DNA from: Candidatus Avelusimicrobium ruminicola
Lineage (GTDB): Bacteria > Elusimicrobiota > Elusimicrobia > Elusimicrobiales > Elusimicrobiaceae
Reading direction: 5' to 3'
Length of the DNA: 10,809 nt
Assembly: GCA_900319885.1 (NCBI GenBank)
Contig: ONQH01000023.1
Location: forward strand, 1-10,809
Positions within the stretch are counted from its first letter, which is position 1. Each line of letters opens with the position of its first letter. Both the position numbers and the translations under genes were made by a program. The notes below the pieces were generated by a model that saw only the letters and a list, made by a program, of their open reading frames with translations, was not told the origin of the DNA and did not search any database. Positions 6,346 through 10,809 of the stretch are shown piece by piece.

Positions 6346-6627
6346 ATGAAACAGATTTGGAATTGGTGCAAAATGATGTTTACTCAAAAAAGCGGGCGGG
6401 TTTCTTTTAGCAAGGGCTCCCCGGAAGTACCGGAAATTATTTCCAACTCTCCGGCCGTGCACGTAGAAGAAAACACTATTTTCCTTAACCGCCGCGAAGC
6501 CGCATTCATCAATAAAGAAGTGCACCGTATCCTAAAAGCCAAAATTGCCGAAGAAGAACAACGCAAGCGCAAGGGCATCCCGGCCCCGCCGCAGCCCGGC
6601 AAAATTACCTATGCTGTATATCAGTAG
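6346..6627 (+). CDS. Unrecognised 93-residue soluble protein
   Basis: I do not recognise this protein. It starts at an ATG with a strong AGGAGG (6334-6339) six bases upstream and ends just before a terminator, so it is a real single-gene unit. The N-terminus (MKQIWNWCKMMF) is aromatic and mildly hydrophobic but too short for a membrane span. Residues about 42-75 form a charged, probably helical stretch (NRREAAFINKEVHRILKAK, then EEEQRKRK), followed by a proline-rich turn (GIPAPPQPGK) and ITYAVYQ at the end. There is no signal peptide, and a single cysteine at residue 8. It is read divergently from the histidine kinase across the palindrome cluster, so shared regulation is possible. Confidence 0.8.
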   Translation: MKQIWNWCKMMFTQKSGRVSFSKGSPEVPEIISNSPAVHVEENTIFLNRREAAFINKEVHRILKAKIAEEEQRKRKGIPAPPQPGKITYAVYQ

Positions 6628-6647
6628 TATATCTTCCTCCCACACGA

Positions 6648-6673
6648 AAAACCCCGCCTAAAGGCGGGGTTTT
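6648..6673. terminator. Bidirectional intrinsic terminator
   Basis: An 11-bp perfect stem, AAAACCCCGCC (6648-6658) with GGCGGGGTTTT (6663-6673), has a 4-base loop and a T run on each strand. It lies between the convergent 93-residue protein gene (plus, stop codon at 6627) and rplI (minus, stop codon at 6702), so it ends both transcripts. Confidence 0.9.
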
Positions 6674-6701
6674 ATATTAAAACGCAAGTTTTACAGGGTA
6701 A

Positions 6702-7196
6702 TTATTTGGCTTCTTCGGTAGGTTTCGCATCCGCGATTTTTTCTTCTACCGTGGTGAGCGGGTTAATTTGCACTTTAATTTTGGCAAATACCGTAGGTTT
6801 TAAGTAAATGCTTACTTCGGTTTCACCCAAGGCTTTGATAGGCATATTGAGTTCAATAGCGTCTTTGCCCAATTTGTGGCCTTGTTCCGTAAGTGCTTTG
6901 TAAATATCGGCTTTGTTTACAGAACCGAATACAACACCGTCAGCATTGACCGTTTTGGTGAAAGACAGCACTACGCCGTTTAATTTTTCGGCGATTGCGC
7001 GGGCTTCCGCGAGTTCGGCTTCAATGCGTTTTTGGCGGCGTTCGGCGCCTAATTGCCAATTTTTAATAGCACCTTCGGTGGCGATTTCCGCCAAGCGGTG
7101 CGGGACTAAAAAGTTGCGGGCATAGCCGGGTTTTACATCTACCACGGTTCCCACCATACCTAAGTTTTTCACGTTTTCTTTCAAAATAACTTTCAT
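6702..7196 (-). CDS. rplI: Ribosomal protein bL9
   Basis: A 164-residue large-subunit protein that binds 23S rRNA near the L1 stalk base. The N-terminal RNA-binding domain is classical (MKVILKENVKNLG, then VDVKPGYARNFLVPHRLA). A long connecting helix about residues 42-75 follows, then the C-terminal domain. It is somewhat longer than the usual 148-150 residues because of an acidic, lysine-containing tail (about 149-164, ending KPTEEAK). It is the last gene of the rpsF-ssb-rpsR-rplI operon, with GAGG six bases upstream of the ATG and 12 bases between it and the rpsR stop codon. Confidence 0.97.
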   Translation of the reverse strand: MKVILKENVKNLGMVGTVVDVKPGYARNFLVPHRLAEIATEGAIKNWQLGAERRQKRIEAELAEARAIAEKLNGVVLSFTKTVNADGVVFGSVNKADIYKALTEQGHKLGKDAIELNMPIKALGETEVSIYLKPTVFAKIKVQINPLTTVEEKIADAKPTEEAK

Positions 7197-7208
7197 GACA
7201 GACCTCGC

Positions 7209-7538
7209 TTATTTCTTAGGTAAGGAATACGGCAAGATGGCCAAGTTGCGATCCCGTTTAATTGCTTTGGTGATTTGGCGTTGGTGCTTGGCGCAGGTGC
7301 CGGTAATGCGGCGGGATAAAATCTTGCCGCTATCCATCGTAAAAGATTTTACGAATTGGACGTTTTTATAGTCGATGTTATCCATCTTTTCAGCGCAGAG
7401 TTTGCAGACTTTTCTTCTGCTTTCAAAGCGCCGTTTGCCCCCAAACGGGCGCGCCGGGCGTTCGCCGCGGGCGGCCGGAGCGGCTGCAGCGGTATTTTCT
7501 GCGGCCGGGGCTTGCGTGTTGTTGTTTTCTTCAGCCAT
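7209..7538 (-). CDS. rpsR: Ribosomal protein bS18, cysteine-containing form
   Basis: A 109-residue small-subunit protein that pairs with bS6 on the 30S platform. The core about residues 35-109 has RRKVCKLC, IDYKN, SGKILSRRITGTCAKHQRQ and AIKRDRNLAILPY. Two cysteines in CxxC plus CAKH suggest the zinc-binding (C+) version, unlike E. coli S18, where most of these positions are replaced. The N-terminal 33 residues are an added low-complexity Ala/Asn/Pro-rich then Gly/Arg-rich extension, which brings the length above the usual 75-90. The start has GAGAG upstream and lies 21 bases after the ssb stop codon. Confidence 0.97.
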   Translation of the reverse strand: MAEENNNTQAPAAENTAAAAPAARGERPARPFGGKRRFESRRKVCKLCAEKMDNIDYKNVQFVKSFTMDSGKILSRRITGTCAKHQRQITKAIKRDRNLAILPYSLPKK

Positions 7539-7559
7539 TTTTAATTTCTCTCTTGTGTG

Positions 7560-8015
7560 TTAGAAAGGCACGTCATCTTCCGCCACGTCAGTGGTAGGGA
7601 CGTCGTCTTTCACAGCGGGGGACACTCCTTCATTGTCCGCAAAGGACGAAGCGCCCGCTGCTCCAAATTCTAAGATTTGGACTCTGGAGGCAGTTACCTG
7701 CAAGGATCTGCGGGTCTGCCCGGTTGTTTTATCGGTGTATTCGCTTAACGTAAGGCGGCCTTCCACGCTAACGGGAGTACCTTTTTTTAAGCGATCTTTG
7801 CACCGTTCGGCTGCCGCGCCCCAAATGACAATGGGAACAAACACAGTATCGTCTTTCCACTCGTTTGTGGTTTTGTCCATATATCTGCGGTTGACCGCAA
7901 TATCACAACGGCACACTGCCTGACCTTTTTGCGTAAACGCCACATTCGGGTCACGTGTTAACCGTCCGACTAGAAGCGTTAGGTTTTGTTCCGGTAGTCT
8001 AAGTTGAGCTGGCAT
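7560..8015 (-). CDS. ssb: Single-stranded DNA-binding protein
   Basis: A 151-residue SSB. The OB fold spans about residues 8-115 (LTLLVGRLTRDPN, AVCRCDIAVNRRY, FVPIVIWGAAAERC, GTPVSVEGRL, QVTASRVQIL). A short disordered linker leads to the acidic tip EDDVPF, which in the family recruits replication and repair partners. The N-terminus carries a few extra residues (MPAQLRLPEQ) before the first strand. It is encoded between rpsF and rpsR as in many bacteria. The rpsF stop codon TAG is part of the AGGA ribosome binding site of ssb, implying coupled translation. Confidence 0.96.
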   Translation of the reverse strand: MPAQLRLPEQNLTLLVGRLTRDPNVAFTQKGQAVCRCDIAVNRRYMDKTTNEWKDDTVFVPIVIWGAAAERCKDRLKKGTPVSVEGRLTLSEYTDKTTGQTRRSLQVTASRVQILEFGAAGASSFADNEGVSPAVKDDVPTTDVAEDDVPF

Positions 8016-8024
8016 AGTAATTTC

Positions 8025-8339
8025 CTATTTTACGGGAGCCGGCTTCGCTTTGATTTCCAAGGCGACCATGGTCATCGCGCGAAGTACATTGTTGTTAAGT
8101 TTAAGGGCATTTTCCAAGGTTTTTACAAACTGGGTCTCTGCTTTAAACTTAAGATAGAGGTAGAAACCATCGCGAACGTGATTGATTTCGTGGGTAAATT
8201 TGCGTCTACCCAGTCTTTCTTCGCTGGTTACTTCCCCGCCGTTTTTCGTAATGAGGTCTTTGACCTTGGTTACGAATTCGCCCACTTCTCCGTCGGAGAG
8301 TTGGGGTTTTACAATAATTACGCTTTCGTACGTTTTCAT
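8025..8339 (-). CDS. rpsF: Ribosomal protein bS6
   Basis: A 104-residue small-subunit protein that forms a dimer with bS18 on the 30S platform. Family features seen: YESVIIVKPQLSD at the start, EERLGRRKFTHEINHVRDGFYL in the middle and the LNNNVLRAMTM segment near the end. Length is normal. It is the first gene of the rpsF-ssb-rpsR-rplI operon. Its ribosome binding site is weak (AAGAAAGATAAAGT before the ATG), which would fit control at translation or in the leader. The leader holds a terminator-like hairpin (8370-8404). Confidence 0.97.
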   Translation of the reverse strand: MKTYESVIIVKPQLSDGEVGEFVTKVKDLITKNGGEVTSEERLGRRKFTHEINHVRDGFYLYLKFKAETQFVKTLENALKLNNNVLRAMTMVALEIKAKPAPVK

Positions 8340-8365
8340 ATACTTTATCTTTCTTGCGTTTTGTA

Positions 8366-8404
8366 GGGCAAAAAATGCCGCAGGGTTACCCTGCGGTTTT
8401 TCCC
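8366..8404 (-). terminator. Terminator-shaped hairpin in the rpsF leader, downstream of cysS
   Basis: On the minus strand CCGCAGGG (8396-8389) pairs with CCCTGCGG (8385-8378) around a 3-base loop, followed by CA and six Ts (8375-8370). A further outer pairing GGGAAAAA (8404-8397) with TTTTTTGCCC (8375-8366) is possible with one bulged base. It can end cysS transcripts, but the rpsF promoter lies upstream of it, so rpsF transcripts must also pass it. Confidence 0.75.
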
Positions 8405-8411
8405 TATAGAT

Positions 8412-8440
8412 ATTATAACAAAAAAAGAAGGGAGCGCCAA
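8412..8440 (-). promoter_or_regulatory. Promoter of the rpsF-ssb-rpsR-rplI operon
   Basis: On the minus strand TTGGCG (8440-8435), a 17-base spacer and TATAAT (8417-8412), with the extended -10 TGT directly before it, form a strong sigma70-type promoter. The start site is expected near 8405, giving a leader of about 65 bases before the rpsF ATG at 8339. Confidence 0.75.
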
Positions 8441-8443
8441 GTG

Positions 8444-9838
8444 TTATTTTGGGGTGACTTGTTGGCCTTGGGGCGTGTCTTTGACCGCGTACCCTAACGC
8501 CAAAATGGCGTTACGTAGTTTGTCCGACTTGGCCCAATCTTTAGCCGCGCGAGCGGATTTACGCTGTTCCAGTAACGCCGCCACCTCTGCCGGGATTTCC
8601 ACCTTTTCTTCCACCGGTTCTTTGAACATATCCACCGCCAAAATAGAATCGGCAAAGCGCAAAAAGTCTACTTTTTCGGCCGCGGTTAAATCGGTCTTTA
8701 GGGCTTCCCACGTAACGGCTAACGCTTTGGGCGCGTTAATATCATCTTGCATGGCTGCGGCAAATTTGTCTTTCCATGCGCGGGAATGGGGCGTCTCTTG
8801 CACGTTGTTGCCGGCCTGTTTGAGGTAGCCGCACGCTTGGAGACGCAAATTTTTAAGGCTCTTGGTGGCACTATCCATACTTTCGTAAGAAAATTCCAAC
8901 TGCGTACGGTAATGCGCGCCCAAACATAAATAGCGGTAGGCCAGCGGCTCATAGCCTTTTTCTTTAAGTACATCCACCGTGACAAACGTCCCGCCGGATT
9001 TACTCATCTTACCGGAGCGCAAAATTAAAAATTCGCCATGCACCCAGTAATTGACGTACTTTTGCCCGGTGGCGGCTTCGCTCTGGGCAATTTCGTTGGT
9101 GTGGTGAATAGTAACGTGGTCAATGCCCCCGCAGTGGATATCCAACGTGTGGCCCAAATACTTCATGGCCATGGCGGAACATTCAATATGCCACCCCGGG
9201 AAACCAACCCCCCACGGGCTATCCCACTGCATTTGACGTTTTTTATCTTTGGGAGAAAATTTCCACAACGCAAAGTCGGTCGGGTTGCGTTTTTCGTCGC
9301 TCATTTCTACGCGCGCGCCGCCTTGCAAGCCGGAAATATGTGCGTGCCCCACCAACGCATCATAGCGCGGGAATTTGGACGTATCATAATAAATTCCGTC
9401 GCTGGTGCGGTAGGTGTAGCCTTTTTCTTCCAGCGTTTTGACTAAAGCAATCATCTCTGGGATGTGCGCCGTAGCGCGGCTGATTACCGTCGGGCGAGTG
9501 CAGTGTAACGCATCATAATCTTGCCAAAATTTGGCCTCGTAAAATTTGGCAATATCCCACGCACTTTTGCCTTCGCGCGCCGCGCCCAGTTCCATTTTGT
9601 CTTCCCCATCATCTGCGTCGGAAACCAGGTGCCCCACGTCGGTTACGTTCATCACGTGTTTTAAGGGATACTGCAAGCGAATCGTACGCGCGAGTAAATC
9701 TTCAAAAATATACGTACGCAAATTGCCGATATGCGCGTAGTTATAGACGGTCGGTCCACAGCAATACATGGTGACTTGCCGGGTATCTTGCGGGGTAAAG
9801 GTTTCTTTGCGGTGCGTGGCGGTATTATACAACTGCAT
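8444..9838 (-). CDS. cysS: Cysteinyl-tRNA synthetase
   Basis: A 464-residue class I aminoacyl-tRNA synthetase that charges tRNA-Cys in the cytosol; the length matches E. coli CysRS (461). Seen: CGPTVYNYAHIGN with the HIGH-type signature HIGN (36-39); the likely zinc ligands C27, C220 (WHIECSAM), H245 and E249 (HHTNE); KMSKS at 277-281; and a C-terminal anticodon-binding helical part about 330-464 ending in LGYAVKDT. The ATG at 9838 has AGGAG 11 bases upstream, rather far, and lies three bases after the lipoprotein stop codon. It is the last gene of the ispF-lipoprotein-cysS operon; nearness of isoprenoid genes to cysS is common in bacteria. Confidence 0.97.
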   Translation of the reverse strand: MQLYNTATHRKETFTPQDTRQVTMYCCGPTVYNYAHIGNLRTYIFEDLLARTIRLQYPLKHVMNVTDVGHLVSDADDGEDKMELGAAREGKSAWDIAKFYEAKFWQDYDALHCTRPTVISRATAHIPEMIALVKTLEEKGYTYRTSDGIYYDTSKFPRYDALVGHAHISGLQGGARVEMSDEKRNPTDFALWKFSPKDKKRQMQWDSPWGVGFPGWHIECSAMAMKYLGHTLDIHCGGIDHVTIHHTNEIAQSEAATGQKYVNYWVHGEFLILRSGKMSKSGGTFVTVDVLKEKGYEPLAYRYLCLGAHYRTQLEFSYESMDSATKSLKNLRLQACGYLKQAGNNVQETPHSRAWKDKFAAAMQDDINAPKALAVTWEALKTDLTAAEKVDFLRFADSILAVDMFKEPVEEKVEIPAEVAALLEQRKSARAAKDWAKSDKLRNAILALGYAVKDTPQGQQVTPK

Positions 9839-9841
9839 AAA

Positions 9842-10408
9842 CTACCGGGCTCCTTTGACTAATTGGCCATACCGGCGCGAAACCGTACTAAAAAACGTAT
9901 TACACGTGGCTTGCCCAACCTGGTTGGCTGAACGGTCGCTAAGTTTGCAGGCTACCTCAATATCCGACAAAGGATTGATGGCCCCTACGCTACTCATAGA
10001 ATAGGTAAACCCGGAAGGATGATACTGGCGCAAAGCGACGGAGTAGGCTTCATCCAGCGCAGTTTGGAAAGCGGCCATTTCTTTGCGCGAGGCAATTTCC
10101 CCCAATTTGAATTTGTGCGACGCCACCGTCACCACCACATCCCCGTAGGTGCTGTAGGCACTTTCAATATTTTCGGCGGTGAAATCTTCGTCACTGCTCA
10201 CTTCGTAAGAAGGTTCGGGCAAGGTGGGCTCTTCCAAGACGGAAGGCTTATCTAACGGAGAAGAGGTAAATTCATAATAAGCATGATTGGCATTGGGATG
10301 GGCAAAATCCGTCGCGGCGGAAACATCCCGTTTAGACGGGGCCTGTAACGCCGTACAACCCGTCAAAATAATTCCTACCAGTAATACCAAAAACAAACGT
10401 CCTTTCAT
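9842..10408 (-). CDS. Uncharacterised lipoprotein
   Basis: A 188-residue protein that I do not recognise. It starts with a signal peptide (MKGRLFLVLLVGIILTG) and a lipobox LTGC with the lipidated cysteine at residue 18, followed by T, not D, so outer-membrane sorting is possible in a diderm cell. Residues about 50-78 are Pro/Glu/Ser-rich and probably flexible. The rest (about 80-188) looks folded, with a strand GDVVVTVASHKFKL, a helix around 107-128 and two cysteines (C154, C169) that could form a disulfide. The ATG overlaps the ispF stop codon as ATGA, with AAGGAG in the last ispF codons, so it is translationally coupled to ispF. Its placement between ispF and cysS does not indicate its function. 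Confidence 0.85.
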   Translation of the reverse strand: MKGRLFLVLLVGIILTGCTALQAPSKRDVSAATDFAHPNANHAYYEFTSSPLDKPSVLEEPTLPEPSYEVSSDEDFTAENIESAYSTYGDVVVTVASHKFKLGEIASRKEMAAFQTALDEAYSVALRQYHPSGFTYSMSSVGAINPLSDIEVACKLSDRSANQVGQATCNTFFSTVSRRYGQLVKGAR

Positions 10409-10809
10409 AATTCACTCCTTACTTTTACGGTAGCCACTGCTTGGCACATGGCCGCTTCCCCGCGGCCAATTTCGCCCACGTGTTCGTGGCTTTTGGATTT
10501 GAAACTTACTTGCGAAATGGGTATTTCAAAAATATGGGCTAATGAAGCGCGCACCTCGTCGTAATGCGGTTTAATTTTAGGCTCCTGCGTAATGATGGTA
10601 GCATCTATATGCACAATTTGCGCGTGATGTTCGCGCACGATTTGTAATACACGCCGGGCAATTTCTTTGCTATCAATTCCCTTAATTGTAGGGTCCGTAG
10701 GCGGGAACAAAATCCCGATTTCCCCCGCGCAAAGCGCCCCTAAAACAGCATCACACAGCGCGTGTAGCACCAGGTCCCCGTCGCTATGACCAACAAAACC
10801 TTTGTCGTG
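10405..10809 (-). CDS. ispF: 2-C-methyl-D-erythritol 2,4-cyclodiphosphate synthase (5' end outside window)
   Basis: The C-terminal 134 residues of IspF, the trimeric MEP-pathway enzyme that turns CDP-methylerythritol 2-phosphate into the cyclodiphosphate with loss of CMP. Seen: GHSDGDLVLHALCDAVLG with the metal-binding His of LHAL; GEIGILFPPTDPTIKG; the strand VHIDATIITQEPKIKPH; and the closing FKSKSHEHVGEIGRGEA with the conserved Gly-rich end. About 25 N-terminal residues, including the DxH metal ligands, lie beyond base 10809; the GTG at 10770 is internal, not the start. The usual HSDAD is HSDGD and LFPDTDP is LFPPTDP, which are mild variations. The stop codon overlaps the lipoprotein start codon. 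Confidence 0.96.
   Translation of the reverse strand, partial: HDKGFVGHSDGDLVLHALCDAVLGALCAGEIGILFPPTDPTIKGIDSKEIARRVLQIVREHHAQIVHIDATIITQEPKIKPHYDEVRASLAHIFEIPISQVSFKSKSHEHVGEIGRGEAAMCQAVATVKVRSEL

Noticed and set aside
9038..9445. A 135-codon plus-strand open frame opposite cysS
   Set aside because: It lies antisense to the zinc-binding and catalytic core of cysS and has no start signals.
1..10809. CRISPR array, tRNA genes, insertion sequences, phage or defence island
   Set aside because: No spaced direct repeats, cloverleaf-like segments, transposase or integrase motifs, or defence gene clusters were seen; the truncated RecB-like nuclease alone does not make a defence system.

Overview
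This window reads as a compact, ordinary bacterial chromosome segment with moderate GC. Most genes are on the minus strand in tight operons, with 4-base ATGA overlaps and strong AGGAG-type ribosome binding sites. A lipobox protein and a two-transmembrane sensor kinase point to a cell-enveloped bacterium, probably diderm. The style would fit a group such as Elusimicrobiota, but nothing here proves the phylum. I see no CRISPR array, tRNA, rRNA, insertion sequence, integrase or phage gene, and no multi-gene defence or biosynthetic system. No gene-free stretch exceeds 300 bases; the longest is the 209-base gap at 6137-6345.

Layout. Positions 1-675 (+) hold the end of a RecB-like nuclease gene of the TM0106 type, whose RNase H-like domain looks cut short at the C-terminus. 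Next is a double-ACT amino-acid-sensing protein (701-1114, +), ended by a hairpin that probably works in both directions. Reading leftward into the same hairpin are a DUF167/YggU protein (start at 1460) and, overlapping its stop codon, a candidate 22-residue membrane microprotein (1162-1230). A minus-strand operon then runs from 6136 down to 1555: histidine kinase, DUF3307-like membrane protein, DnaQ-like 3'-5' exonuclease, and gpmI (cofactor-independent phosphoglycerate mutase), ending in its own terminator.

The 209-base divergent gap at 6137-6345 carries three CTAG-centred palindromes, two of which share GGTCCTAGGACC. On its far side is a 93-residue unrecognised protein (+). Positions 8339-6702 are the classic rpsF-ssb-rpsR-rplI operon (bS6, SSB, bS18, bL9). 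It is driven by a good promoter (8412-8440) lying upstream of a terminator-shaped hairpin in the 5' leader. Finally, ispF (cut by the window edge), an uncharacterised lipoprotein gene and cysS form a minus-strand operon from 10809 to 8444.

The genes cover translation (three ribosomal proteins, CysRS), replication and repair (SSB, exonuclease), glycolysis (GpmI), isoprenoid synthesis (IspF) and sensing (orphan kinase, ACT protein). The less ordinary points are the microprotein, a probable leaderless start for the DUF167 gene, the palindrome cluster, the hairpin in the rpsF leader, the broken nuclease end and two unrecognised small proteins.
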